Source: Leishmania donovani
Lineage: Eukaryota > Euglenozoa > Kinetoplastea > Trypanosomatida > Trypanosomatidae
NCBI RefSeq assembly: GCF_000227135.1
Contig: NC_018255.1
Coordinates: forward strand, 298,831-362,830
Length of the DNA: 64,000 nucleotides
Direction: 5' to 3'
The notes beneath the pieces are model-generated. The model was not told the DNA's origin and did no database searches. It was given only the letters and a program-made list of their open reading frames with translations. This document shows, one piece after another, positions 52,332 through 62,401 of this stretch (its first letter is position 1; each line of letters starts with the position of its first letter). The position numbers and the translations under genes were made by a program.

Positions 52332-52333
<2 letters not shown>

Positions 52334-52370
<37 letters not shown>
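52334..52370. repeat. (TG)18 microsatellite
   Basis: A perfect TG array of 37 bases, the longest dinucleotide repeat in the window. It lies in spacer DNA between two genes. Confidence 0.92.
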
Positions 52371-52371
<1 letters not shown>

Positions 52372-53040
52372 GCGCTCTCTACGCGGTCTACGGTACGCCC
52401 TCCTCCGTGTCTTTCACCGCCGTCTCTCTCGTTCTCCACACACAACAACAACAAGCGATAAGACGAAGTACTAAAAGGCAAACCAAACAAAATACAAAGA
52501 GAGCCACAGCGAGCGGAGGAAGCTGACATGATGAGGTGCGGCGCTGAAGCGCTCAACGAAGGGCATGAGGCACACCAGCTGTGCTTATTGGCGTGGTGCT
52601 GGTGCATGTGACCGGGACCTGCACTAGGACGTGAGTCGATCTCTGTGGAACTCACACCAGAGCCCCCCACGTCTCCCTTCACATGCGCCTTTTCCAGAAT
52701 TCTTCGTCGCTCGTGCACCGGCAAAGAAGGAAGAGGATGGGGGCGAGGGTCGAGAGGCTTTGATCGTCGTGCACTTAGCTCCTTCCCTTCTCACCCCGGC
52801 TTCAGTTCGCTGTACTCTTCGCACTCCCTCTCTTTGCCCGTGCGGATGGCCAGCGTGAGAGTGTGCGTGTGTCTTCGCCCCACTGGCCCGTTATTTATGG
52901 AGCTGGCCTCTTCGCGCCCCTTCATCCTTGCCCTCCCCCCTTCTCACTCTCCCTGTCCGTATCTTGCCTCTACGCCCATCATTCCTCTCCCACCCCGCCA
53001 CTTCGTTTCTTCTCTCCTCCCCCCCCCACTCCCCTTTGCC

Positions 53041-53042
53041 AG
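53041..53042 (+). promoter_or_regulatory. Predicted spliced-leader acceptor for the SDR gene
   Basis: A T/C tract at 53002-53038, with a run of nine Cs, ends in TTTGCCAG. The leader would be about 170 nt. Confidence 0.45.
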
Positions 53043-53212
53043 CCACGCTGTTTCACACGCCAAGAAACGCGTCGTCATCGACCGACGTGCACGCACGCAC
53101 GCACACGGCGCCATCCGCTGGGCTTTGCTACTCTTTAGCGTGTGCGCTTGCGCAACACCGCACTTGAAGCGCGGCTTTGAGCTTCATACGCAGAACGAAG
53201 AAGCACAGGCGA

Positions 53213-56134
53213 ATGTCAGATCAAGTTAAGCCTCCACGTCGAAACACCGCGGAGGACGAGACAGCAGAGGACCACACCGCCGAGGTGCCGGCGGAGGACG
53301 AGGAGGAGGTGCCGCTGTGCCAGCACGACACTTACGATGCCACCCTCTCCCTGGCAGATCGCGAGGCGAAGTGGGGCTTCTCCTTCAGCGAGCTGCAATC
53401 TGCCGTGAAGGTTGTTCGGGTGCTGTTTCACAATCCTGGCCTCTATGTCGGTGACCCCTACCTGTCTGACAGCCGCCTCTACACAATGATCACCCGTGAC
53501 CGGAAGACGAAACGCGAGAACCGCGACATTTTCAAGGCGATCATGAATGAAGAGAAGAGCCGTCGAAAGCGCTACCTGCGCCAGCAGGACATCGAGGCGG
53601 TGCGCCGCACTGCCATGAAGCGCGAGCGCGATGATGCTCTGAGCGCACTGCTTCTCGCAGGCAGCGAAGGGGCCAATGACAACGTCGCACCGCTTCGGCT
53701 CGTTGAGCCGCCGAAGGCGCCGGGGTTGAACTGCAGTGACCAAGACGAAGACAACTTGAAGAGCAGTGCTGCCGGCACCGCTTCTGCAGCTGATGGCGGT
53801 GCGGCAAGTAATGCGGACACTCTGAGGCTCTCTGCATCGGAGAAAGAGGTGTTGCGGCTTGTTGGTGCCTTTGAGAACCTTCTGCGTCTGGAGCAGGCCC
53901 TACGAGGAGAGCGGGTTGAGGGCTACGTAGGGGACAGCGCAGCCGCGGCGGGAATTGCTGCGAGGTCTCGTGCTGCCGCATCGCCATCTGTGGCGACCCC
54001 GCCCGTCACCGGCGGAGAGGGCGATCCATCTGCGTCTAGCACATCCTTCTCCACAGTGAAAAAATCGCGCACAGAGACGGATGCGTCGACGGCCGTCCCC
54101 GCCGTGGAGCGGGACTGGCTCGTGATTACTCAACTCACCGCACAGGTGTACCGCTACCTCCCGCACTCGTACGGCTCCCAGATGCCGCCACCCTTGTTTG
54201 ATGGCGCCGGGCCGGCGGACGCCGTGAACTCCCCTCTTGTAGTGCGCAGCTATGTTCGCGGCATGAAATGCTATGTGGCGCAGCGTGCTGCGGCGCTGGT
54301 GCACCTCGCGAAAACGGCGGCACCTCCAAATACGCTAAATTCTCCCATCACCGTCGGAGGAGCGGAGCCTGCGCCGCTCCGCTCCCTATTGGCGTCTACG
54401 CACCACGATGTGATCGTGCGAACCCCTCTTGTCGAGCTGCAGTCGATTCACGGTCTTCGTTCGTTGATTGAGGATGGCGATCCCGGCGCTGCGTCTTCGC
54501 AGGTGATGGCGACGGTGGACCTGCCACTGGACGACCTGCTACGAGCGCTCGAGCTGGTGCTGCTGGAGGGGGCTAGTGACGAGCGGTTCTGCCCCGTGCC
54601 CGCGACCACTGACGGCGATGGGGAGCAGGATGAAGGGCGTGCGCGTGCGCAGCAGCTTTGCATCGCCGAGCAGACGCTGCACTGCTTCATCGCGCGTCGT
54701 GTGTACGGCTCTGCCAAAGTGCGCGGCTGCGGCCCTTCGCCGGTACTGATTCAGCGCAGCCCTCCCAGCTCCTCCTCAGAGGAGCCGGAGGGGTACTGCA
54801 TCTACGACGATGTGCAGCGCTACGCTGTCGAGCACCACGAGGATGACGCACAGTTGAAGCTGAACAAGTTTATCGGGTGCCACATCTGCAAGGTGCGCTA
54901 CAACCGCCTCCACCCGTACTACTACAGTATGTGCCACCTCTGCGGCGAGTACAACTACAACAAACGCCTCATGGCGCGGGACTTGCGAGGCAAAACGGTG
55001 CTCCTCACAGGCTGCCGCATCAAGATCGGGTATGCGATGGCGCTCTCGCTGCTTCGCTGCGGTGCCACCGTGCTCGGCACCACTCGCTTCATCCACGAGG
55101 CGGTAGCGCGCTTTCAGCAGGAGATCGACTACGACGTCTGGAAAGACCGCCTGCACCTCTTCTCGCTCGATCTGCGGGATATGTGGGTTGTCACGCAGTT
55201 CTGCGCGTTTGTCCGACAGAGGTACAAGAAGCTGTTTGCCATCATCAACAACGCGGCGCAGACCATCGCGCGGACACCGCAGTACACGGAGCACCTCCGC
55301 ATCATTGAGCTGAACCCGCCAGCTGCTCTGCAAGCCAGCATCCAAGACGACGTATGCGCAGCTGAGTGGCACAATTTTTTCCTCCGTCACGCAACCGTCA
55401 CGGTGGGGCAGCCGCTGTCTATCGAGTACCAACCGAGCATGCAGCCCTTCCTCGACACAAACCAGGCTGCCCGCCACGACGATGCGGGCAAAACGAGGAA
55501 CAGCAAGAGCGCAGCGCCGCAGTCTGGCATCGCGGCGAGCAACGTGTTGCCGTCGGCGGACGGCGCCGCAGTGGCGTTGCACGTGGCGTGCGACCGCACC
55601 CTCATCTTTGACCGCTACGACACACAAGCGGAAGAGAGCGACCACCGTGAGAAGAACTCGTGGGTGATGAACCTCGCTGAGATACAGGGCAGCGAGGCGG
55701 CCGAGGTGATGGCCATAAACGCCCTCTCCCCTTTCATTCTCAATGGTCGTCTCAAGGCGTGCCTGACAGACCGCGAGGGCGACGCCGTGGTGAGCGAGCC
55801 GCGCTTCATCATCAACGTCTCGGCGATGGAGGGGCAGTTCTACCGGTTCAAGCAGACGACGCACCCGCACACGAACATGGCCAAGGCGGCGCTGAACATG
55901 ATGACGCGCACGAGCGCCGACGACTACGCAGCGGACGGAATCTACATGAACTCGGTAGACACCGGATGGATTACGGATGAGTCGCCAAAGCTGAAGAAGG
56001 ATCGACGGGCAGAGCAGTTTATGCTATGCCCGCTGGACGAGGTAGATGCGGCGGCGCGCTGTCTGGATCTCATCTTCACAAACAGTCGCATGTACGGCAT
56101 GTTTTACAAGGACTTTAAGGTGATTGCGTGGTGA
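53213..56134 (+). CDS. Atypical short-chain dehydrogenase with zinc ribbon and long N-terminus
   Basis: The ATG at 53213 gives 973 residues. The N-terminal 540 residues are acidic, then basic-helical (about 85-145), then Ala/Ser-rich with no known domain. A zinc ribbon follows: C556/C559 and C574/C577 in CHICK and CHLCG. The SDR fold starts at TGCRIKIG (T599, nucleotide binding), with NNAAQ at about 679. The end of the fold has NVSAMEG (S870) and HPHTNMAKAALN (K891). The catalytic Tyr of YxxxK is Thr887 here. As I recall, this zinc-ribbon SDR group is found in bacteria, plants and protists and shares the HTNMAK motif, so the change is probably a family trait. An insertion lies between about 705 and 830. 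Substrate unknown; a NAD(P)-binding oxidoreductase is the safe call. Confidence 0.85.
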   Translation: MSDQVKPPRRNTAEDETAEDHTAEVPAEDEEEVPLCQHDTYDATLSLADREAKWGFSFSELQSAVKVVRVLFHNPGLYVGDPYLSDSRLYTMITRDRKTKRENRDIFKAIMNEEKSRRKRYLRQQDIEAVRRTAMKRERDDALSALLLAGSEGANDNVAPLRLVEPPKAPGLNCSDQDEDNLKSSAAGTASAADGGAASNADTLRLSASEKEVLRLVGAFENLLRLEQALRGERVEGYVGDSAAAAGIAARSRAAASPSVATPPVTGGEGDPSASSTSFSTVKKSRTETDASTAVPAVERDWLVITQLTAQVYRYLPHSYGSQMPPPLFDGAGPADAVNSPLVVRSYVRGMKCYVAQRAAALVHLAKTAAPPNTLNSPITVGGAEPAPLRSLLASTHHDVIVRTPLVELQSIHGLRSLIEDGDPGAASSQVMATVDLPLDDLLRALELVLLEGASDERFCPVPATTDGDGEQDEGRARAQQLCIAEQTLHCFIARRVYGSAKVRGCGPSPVLIQRSPPSSSSEEPEGYCIYDDVQRYAVEHHEDDAQLKLNKFIGCHICKVRYNRLHPYYYSMCHLCGEYNYNKRLMARDLRGKTVLLTGCRIKIGYAMALSLLRCGATVLGTTRFIHEAVARFQQEIDYDVWKDRLHLFSLDLRDMWVVTQFCAFVRQRYKKLFAIINNAAQTIARTPQYTEHLRIIELNPPAALQASIQDDVCAAEWHNFFLRHATVTVGQPLSIEYQPSMQPFLDTNQAARHDDAGKTRNSKSAAPQSGIAASNVLPSADGAAVALHVACDRTLIFDRYDTQAEESDHREKNSWVMNLAEIQGSEAAEVMAINALSPFILNGRLKACLTDREGDAVVSEPRFIINVSAMEGQFYRFKQTTHPHTNMAKAALNMMTRTSADDYAADGIYMNSVDTGWITDESPKLKKDRRAEQFMLCPLDEVDAAARCLDLIFTNSRMYGMFYKDFKVIAW

Positions 56135-57124
56135 TCGCGACGGCGGGTCCTGTCTGCAGGGATGGTTGTGCGTGTTTCATCCTTGCAGGCCCTTCCCAAG
56201 TTTTTGTTCCTGTTGTCGCCTCCGTTTTGGTTCGCAGGAGTGCATCGGACAGTTGTTTGTCGTGGTTCCTCACACACCGGAAGGAGAATGGGTGTCTGTG
56301 TCCGTGTGCGGGTGTACCGATGTCTCTGTCTCTCTCGTTCGAGAGGGCATGCACCGCCGCCCCTCCCCCCGCCCGCCCTCTCTCTCCCCACACACGCAGA
56401 CAGATACGGACGCAATGCAGACCACGCCCCTTGTTCGCTTAAGTGGATTTAATTCCTTCCACCCTTTCAACGAATCATAATCACCCATGTGCTGATTTCT
56501 CATGTGGTGTGCGTGTGTGTGTGTGTGTGCGTGAGTGGGTGGGCAAGCAGACCCGCACGCATGCGTGTCGTACGTCGCACCCCGCCCGCCTCTCCATCCG
56601 TTCGTTGCCTGGTTACTTTCAGGGTGCAGGACTGGAGTAAGTACAGCGAGAGCGATGGGCATGGTGACGATCTTGAGGGACACCAACACTCATGCAGAGC
56701 ACTGGTGGGTCGCCGCGACGCAGGGAAAGTCCAGGTTCTCTCTTCGTTCTCGGCTGCCTGTTTGTTCGCGATGCTCTTCTAACGATAGCATATCCACCCC
56801 TGCTCACGTTGGAGGAGAGGCGCACCGGCGCGCCGCAGCCCTCGCACACCTCCCCTGCGTACCCTACGCCTTTAAGGGGAGGAATCTCTCACTTGCTCTC
56901 TCACTCTCGCTTCCTCAACATGGCCACTTGTGTTCCCGGCCACTTCTTCTTGATATCCTTGTGCCCGTCTTTGCCGCCACACGATGGAACGCATCCGCCA
57001 TCTACTCCAGGCCCACGTAGGACCCCTCTCACTCACACTCACTCTCTCGCTCGCTCTCCGCACACACCCGTGGTGTCCCCTTGGCTGTCGCCCTCTTTCT
57101 TTTTCTCTTCCCGCTGACAGCAGA
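56135..57124. other. Intergenic spacer
   Basis: About 1 kb with no supported gene. GT repeat at 56513-56529; T/C-rich block at 57090-57112 before the next start. Confidence 0.5.
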
Positions 57125-57505
57125 ATGGCGTCCGAGTACACCGCCGCGCCTCGCGAGTCCTTCACACTGCCTCGCCAGGAGTCCAAGTTCACTGTGTCCG
57201 CGGTGGAGCACATCATCAAGGATGTTTGCGAATACATGGTTGGCCCGGAGCGGCCGTACGTCTACGAGGAGGCACAGCCGCTCATCAAAGACTTGTGTGC
57301 TGAGATCCAGCAACGGACTGTGCGTCTCGGCTACGAGCGGTACAAGCTGGTAACCCATGCGACGGTGACGGAGGCCGCCAGCCAAGGCATGCGCGTTGCC
57401 TCGCGTTGCCTGTGGGACCCAGAGACGGACAACTACGCGACCTACACGTACTCGAACCAGTACATGCACGTCACCGTTGTTGTCTTCGGCGTTTACTGGG
57501 AGTAA
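57125..57505 (+). CDS. Tctex-type dynein light chain
   Basis: The ATG at 57125 gives 126 residues, the usual size. After about 20 N-terminal residues the Tctex-1 fold follows: helix FTVSAVEHIIKDVCEYMV, helix IKDLCAEIQQRTVRLGYERYK, then the strands YKLVTHATVTEA, MRVASRCLWDPETDNYATYTY and YMHVTVVVFGVYWE. The end YxxxxVFGVYWE is typical for this family. Tctex light chains dimerise and bind intermediate chains in cytoplasmic or axonemal dynein; in a flagellate either is possible. An in-frame ATG at 56984 exists, but its codons run through a T/C tract. AG 57119-57120, just 4 nt upstream of ATG 57125, could be the trans-splice site, giving a very short leader. Confidence 0.92.
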   Translation: MASEYTAAPRESFTLPRQESKFTVSAVEHIIKDVCEYMVGPERPYVYEEAQPLIKDLCAEIQQRTVRLGYERYKLVTHATVTEAASQGMRVASRCLWDPETDNYATYTYSNQYMHVTVVVFGVYWE

Positions 57506-58531
57506 AGAGAGGACGAGAAGCAAGCGAAGTGGGGGTCGGGGGGTGAGGTGAGAGACTGACGCGAGGGCACATCGATGAGACACCGGCAGGGCGGCGGGGA
57601 AGGAGAAAAGCTATCAAAAGGAGCCTCGAGATGTGATCGCCGTGCGTGTGCTCATGTTCAACGCACATGCGCGCACGTCACGCGAGCTCCTCTGCCCAGT
57701 GCTCCTCCCTCCCCTCTCCTTCTCCATTTTCTCCAGTTGCCTGTCCTTTGCGTCTCCCACTCGCCTTGTACCCCCCCCCGTTCACTTCGAGGCAGGAGGA
57801 ACGCGTTGTACTCCTGCGGCGTATGCCGCTGATGCTGCTGCGCGCAAGTCGTGCTCTGTTTTGTGACGACTGTTGGCGCTTCTGTTGAGCAGAGGCGGTG
57901 AAAGGGATTGCTGTGTGTGCGTGTGTACGTGTGCCTGTGGGTCTCTATGTGTGCTCACCAACTGCAGCACCCAGCCGATAGGCTGCGAGCGTGGCTGCAG
58001 GGTGCGATAGCCAACGGTGCGCTCTTCTGATGTACAAGAGAACTCGAGAGCCGTTTCGCACCGAGACAAGAGAGACAGAAAGCGAGGTTACATGCGCCTC
58101 TGTGGGCAGGGGAAGGTGCAGTGCCGCCAGCTGCCTCATCCGCGCCGCTGCTGTGCCGTTTCTTTTCTTACTCGGGGGCAAACAGACGCACGCGTGTGCG
58201 TAGTTGAGAGTTGGCGAGTGGGACGCACGCCCCGAAACAGTGTGGCACGTGGCGACCACAATACGGAAGACTGCATGCGTCTGTGTCTCAATACTGCGTT
58301 GCGGGCACCGCCTACTCTGCCCCCTTTTTTGTTGGTACTTGGGAATGCTGAACCGTCTTGATGCAACGCCTCCCTTTCTCTCTCCCTTCTTGCGCTCCCT
58401 CTCTGTTGTATAACGCACAACAACACCTCACACATCCCTACAACTATAACAAAAATAATAATCGAACGACGACACGCACGCACATGTTCTGACAGGGTGT
58501 ACTGCGTGAAGCTCTTTCCAGCCACAACACA
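57506..58531. other. Intergenic spacer and S14 leader
   Basis: About 1 kb with no supported gene. T/C-rich sequence at 57700-57775 and 58365-58407, then an A/C-rich leader region before S14. Confidence 0.5.
58494..58495 (+). promoter_or_regulatory. Predicted spliced-leader acceptor for S14
   Basis: A strong T/C tract (58369-58409) is followed by about 85 bases with no AG dinucleotide until GACAG at 58491-58495. The leader is about 36 nt. The AG-free interval makes this one of the clearest sites in the window. Confidence 0.55.
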
Positions 58532-58966
58532 ATGTCCAAGAAGCAGGAGGTCAAGACGTATGGCCCGAACGTGAAGAAGGGAGACCTCGTTTACGGTGTC
58601 GTGCACATCTTCGCCTCCTTCAATGACACATTCGTGCACGTGACAGACACGTCCGGCCGCGAAACATACGTGAAAGTTACTGGCGGTATGAAGGTGAAGG
58701 CCGATCGCGATGAGTCTTCCCCCTACGCTGCGATGATGGCCGCCCAGGACGTCGTGGCGCGTTGCAAGGAGTGCGGAATCAACGCCCTGCACGTCAAGAT
58801 GCGCGCCGTCGGTGGTGTGCGCACCAAGTCCCCTGGCCCTGGCGCCCAGGCCGCCCTCCGCGCGCTCGCCCGTGCTGGGATGAAGATTGGCCGCATCGAG
58901 GATGTCACCCCGATCCCGACCGACTCCACCCGCCGCAAGGGCTCCCGCCGTGGTCGCCGCCTGTAG
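58532..58966 (+). CDS. RPS14: 40S ribosomal protein S14 (uS11)
   Basis: This 144-residue protein is a near-standard eukaryotic uS11: VYGVVHIFASFNDTFVHVTD, the SGRE step, GGMKVKADRDESSPYAAM, then IxALHVKMRAVGG, RTKSPGPGAQAALRALAR and the basic tail TRRKGSRRGRRL. It binds 18S rRNA in the platform of the cytosolic small subunit and is needed for late maturation at the 3' end of 18S. Length matches the family (about 150). The ATG at 58532 is the only sensible start and follows a clear splice acceptor. A single copy is seen here. Confidence 0.98.
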   Translation: MSKKQEVKTYGPNVKKGDLVYGVVHIFASFNDTFVHVTDTSGRETYVKVTGGMKVKADRDESSPYAAMMAAQDVVARCKECGINALHVKMRAVGGVRTKSPGPGAQAALRALARAGMKIGRIEDVTPIPTDSTRRKGSRRGRRL

Positions 58967-60288
58967 GCCTCGATGCATGTACCTGAGCACGTGCCTTCGA
59001 ATCGCCTTTCGAATGCGAGCCTACTCTGGCGAATCGCTGCATGTGAGCATGCGCGCGTTTGTGTCTGCGTGTGTTGCGGCTTGTCGGCGAGTGCGCTAGC
59101 CAGTGCTTGCCTCTGCGTCCTTCCGGCATCAGCACGAATAGAGGCGAAGAAAAGGTGCGTGCATCCGGCACGCGTATACGCTCGCCGGAGTGGGTGCATC
59201 GAATGCGGCAGGGCCAAACATAAGAACAGGGAGGCGTAACGGAGTGGCGGCAGCCGTTTCCTCGGTGTGCTACCCGCCTCCCTCACTGCTAGTCTGGCGG
59301 AAGCAGGCGGTGGTGGCAGAGGTGAAGCCTCTCGTGCTGTCGCACCTTGACGATCTCTTTGGGTGCACTCGCGCGCACATGCAGGACCACGCAGTTATGT
59401 GTCCCATCCTAATTTCTCCGTTGATTTTGTCCTTCTCTGATTTTGGGTTCTTCTCCCTCTTTCTCAAAACGAAAACAAAAAGATGAAGAGAGAGACGTGC
59501 ACGGTACGCCACCATTTGGCGGGCTGTGCATCCGCTGACTATCCCACAACCCGCAAGAAATCGGCGCGATGAAGCCTTCTCTGTGCGTGTGCCGTTAGGG
59601 AGTGCGTGTGAGGGTGTGTGGGGCGGTGAAGGAGCCAGCTCATGAGCCGCTTCATCTATGTTGGCATATGCGCGAGCACACGCACACACGCAACTTGTGA
59701 GCCAGGAAGGGCCTGCCATGGGAAACACTAAAGAGGAGAAGAAAAGCGGAGGCGCGCGCACGGTGGGCTGCAGTTGCGGTTGCAGAGCTCTACACCATAC
59801 GGTCTAGACAGTCTCGGTCACTGCATCCTTTTACAATCACCTATTCTTGTCTTACTGCCTCTGTGCTGGAGCCTCCGTTCTCGAACCCTCTCTGCTCTTC
59901 CACTTTTCCATGCCCCTTTTAGTACTTTTGGAACGATGGTGGACGCTCACCCTATGCTACCTACCTCACCCCGCTTCTCTTCCTTCTCTACTTGACGTTG
60001 CCTGCACTGGTCACCGTTTTTGGCGCGTCCGCGCGAACCTCTCCCCCTCCCTCGCCTTCACCTCTTCCAGATGCCTACGCACCGCATCGCACAAAGGAAA
60101 TCTGTATCGGTGCCTGTAAGCTTATTTTGTCTACGCGCCCGTTGACGTAGGTTCTCGAGTGCGACTGGCTGTGCGCGTGTGCGGTGGGCGCGGTTGCAAT
60201 ACCGCGCATCGCAAGGATCGCACTCACACCCACACACGGCCGCGGAGTAGCTTCAACAGAGGAGAAGTGACAAACGACACGAACAAGA
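58967..60288. other. Intergenic spacer
   Basis: About 1.3 kb with no supported gene. It holds the S14 3' UTR and T/C-rich sequence at 59875-59915 and 60038-60068. Confidence 0.5.
60069..60070 (+). promoter_or_regulatory. Predicted spliced-leader acceptor for LSm5-like gene
   Basis: A C/T tract (60038-60068) ends in CTTCCAG, giving a leader of about 218 nt. Confidence 0.4.
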
Positions 60289-60786
60289 ATGAGCGCCAAC
60301 GTGAACTTCTCGGCTGGCTCGCGGACGACCAAAACGGCGCCATCAGGGCCGGCCGTGTCGCCTTCTGCCAAGAACAAGAGTCACATGATCTTGCCGTATG
60401 AGGTGCTTTTCAACCTCGTCGGCCGCCGAGTGACGGTGCTCCTCACCAAAGGCTCCCAGGAGCTGGAGGGTACTTTGCAGTCTGTAGACAGTGACAAGGG
60501 CGACATGCTGTTGTCGGATGTGGTTCGCTACACCTGGGCCCCTTCGCGCTCATCGGATGAGGAGGAGACCGCCGCGGCTGCCGCGGGCAACGGACAGTGC
60601 ACACTTGGCACTGTCTCCGAGGAGGAAGGGTGTTCCAAGTGCTTTGGAGGCGGGCAGCGTCGCGAGCTGAGCCGGTGCAGCCAGGCGATGCTTAACAGCG
60701 CATTTGTCGCCCTCGTCACGCCGACGCTCTTCATACCGGAGGAGAGGCATTCAGCGTTGCGAGCGCATGAACACACAATCGCTTGA
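60289..60786 (+). CDS. LSm5-like U6 snRNA-associated protein
   Basis: This 165-residue protein contains an Sm fold split by an insertion. Sm1 is ILPYEVLFNLVGRRVTVLLT, then QELEGTLQSVDSDKGDMLLSDVV (about 34-78). Sm2 is SQAMLNSAFVALVTP (about 131-145). The LP start, the DVV after Sm1 and the LxSAFVALVTP end align best with LSm5 (human: LLPLELV ... LLNGNNITMLVP). LSm5 is part of the LSm2-8 ring, which binds the 3' end of U6 snRNA in splicing, and of the LSm1-7 ring elsewhere. Unlike the 91-residue human protein, it has a basic/Ser N-terminal extension and an acidic, Gly/Cys-containing insertion (about 82-128) in the loop between Sm1 and Sm2. A different LSm is possible. Confidence 0.75.
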   Translation: MSANVNFSAGSRTTKTAPSGPAVSPSAKNKSHMILPYEVLFNLVGRRVTVLLTKGSQELEGTLQSVDSDKGDMLLSDVVRYTWAPSRSSDEEETAAAAAGNGQCTLGTVSEEEGCSKCFGGGQRRELSRCSQAMLNSAFVALVTPTLFIPEERHSALRAHEHTIA

Positions 60787-61678
60787 TATCCATCATTGCC
60801 GGGCAGGTGGAGGTCACGGGTGCTGGGCGTATGCCCGTGTGCATGCGTGTGTGGTCTGCGTCTGTGTCTTTCTCGCACCTTCCCTTGACCACCTTTCTCT
60901 TTGCCTGCTTCACGGCGCGTCCCACGGGGCTGCTTAGCTGGTAGTATGGGCCGTCTCTCACTCCTTGTCTCCTGTCCTTCGGTGTGTGTGTGTGTTGGCA
61001 CTGTCCTCTTCTCCTGTTGCACCTCGTAAAGACGAAGAAAAAACTGATATAAATATATATATATATGCGCATCTCTTTCTGAGTTACGGATATAGAGTGG
61101 AGGAGTCACACAAGAAGGGGGAAGGGGACAACGCGGCGGCGTCTCTCTGTCGCTCTCTATGCAGGAGAGAGAGTACATCTACAGGGCGAGGTTCTGCCCT
61201 GCCAAATCGCTTCTTCTCCGACTCCTCGTTCTGTGCTTCCTGGCACTTGCTCGCACTCTCTCGTGCTGCTGTCTGCCATTCATCGTCTCTCTCCGTCTAT
61301 CCATGTCCTCGACGATGCCGCTGCAATCATCGCCAATGTCCTTTTCGCCATCTCTCCGCATCACCTCTCTCTTTCCTCTCTTTCCTCTTTTCCGCTCGCC
61401 GCCGCCGTCTCTCTCGCGCGGGGACGTGCACTCCGCTCCTGGCCGCAGGCTCTTTACTTCGTCTGTTGGAGGAAGCACCGCACTGCCCCTTCTGCTCTCG
61501 CACCCTTTTTCCACCTCCGCGTCCCCACGTTCCAGACCCTCGTCACTGCATCCTCGGCTTTGCGCGCGTTTTTCTTTTTTCTTTTTGCGTGTGTGTGTGT
61601 GCGCAAGTCCGCGCATTCAACAGCTCGCCTTGATCTAGTAGGAATCCATCACTGAACCATCAGAAGGAAACAGGTATC
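60787..61678. other. Intergenic spacer
   Basis: No supported gene in about 900 bases. It holds a GT repeat (60982-60993), a TA tract (61052-61066) and a long pyrimidine-rich stretch (61200-61590) before the next gene. Confidence 0.5.
61052..61066. repeat. (TA)n tract
   Basis: Short run of alternating A and T in spacer DNA. Confidence 0.8.
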
Positions 61679-62401
61679 ATGTCTCGTTGCACGAACAAGA
61701 TATCCGGTGGCACGGCTCGCGCCAACCTGGTGGACCACGGTGTCTATGTGAAGCCGATGAGCTTAAACCCCTTTCTCGGCGCCGTTCACGATGGCACTAG
61801 CACCGGCTACTGCCAGGGCTACTCGGCCAAGCCGATGCATTGGCTTTACCGCTTCCGCTACAACGTGCTGCCACAGGGCATTTCTTGCGGCTTCTTCTCG
61901 CGCAACCCGTACGGCCGCTACGTGCACTGGCTTGAGGTGAGCACGATCGAGAAGATACGAATGCAGCTGCAGTCGGTGGAGTCGATGCCGGTCTCGGTGT
62001 TGGTGACGCTTGTCGTGATCTACTCCCTGTGGTTTTCGTACCGCCTCACCTTTCTGCACCCCGACATCACGCTATACAACCTTGGCCTATGGTCCACGAA
62101 GCCGTGGGTGCAGCAGCAGCGCTTCAACAAGAAGATCGACATTGACCAGCAGGTCTACCGCTGGGTACACCGCGTGCCGGAGTTTTCAATAACGGACCCG
62201 ATCCGTGAGATATACAAACTGGAGATCGGGGCGAACGAGCCGTATCTGGAGCACGTGCGCGGTATGGGCCGCGAGAAGGAGCTTACGCTATACGCGAACG
62301 AGCGCACCGAGGGGGCTGGCAGCATCCGTCCTCTCAACATCCGCCATGAGGACCTCAGCGGCCACAACCCGGGTCCGCTGATGTCCGGCCACGGTGTGTA
62401 A
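61679..62401 (+). CDS. Predicted mitochondrial single-pass membrane protein, 240 aa
   Basis: The ATG at 61679 gives 240 residues ending in TAA at 62399-62401. The N-terminal 100 residues are soluble and rich in Gly, Tyr, Arg and Trp (KPMHWLYRFRYNVLPQG). One strong hydrophobic segment lies at about 103-123 (VSVLVTLVVIYSLWF), followed by a hydrophilic C-terminal half with helix-like stretches. Composition and layout recall the single-pass accessory subunits of kinetoplastid respiratory-chain or ATP-synthase complexes, but I do not recognise the family and give no complex. A mitochondrial location is an inference. Confidence 0.8.
   Translation: MSRCTNKISGGTARANLVDHGVYVKPMSLNPFLGAVHDGTSTGYCQGYSAKPMHWLYRFRYNVLPQGISCGFFSRNPYGRYVHWLEVSTIEKIRMQLQSVESMPVSVLVTLVVIYSLWFSYRLTFLHPDITLYNLGLWSTKPWVQQQRFNKKIDIDQQVYRWVHRVPEFSITDPIREIYKLEIGANEPYLEHVRGMGREKELTLYANERTEGAGSIRPLNIRHEDLSGHNPGPLMSGHGV

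Larger units (their letters stand above)
51442..53212. other. Intergenic spacer
   Basis: About 1.8 kb with no supported gene. It includes the TG array at 52334-52370 and a T/C-rich block at 52915-53040 with the next gene's splice signal. Confidence 0.5.

Noticed and set aside
54776..55870. Long open frame on the minus strand inside the SDR gene (364 codons)
   Set aside because: It lies antisense to a strongly supported coding region, and GC-rich codon use on the + strand creates such shadow frames.
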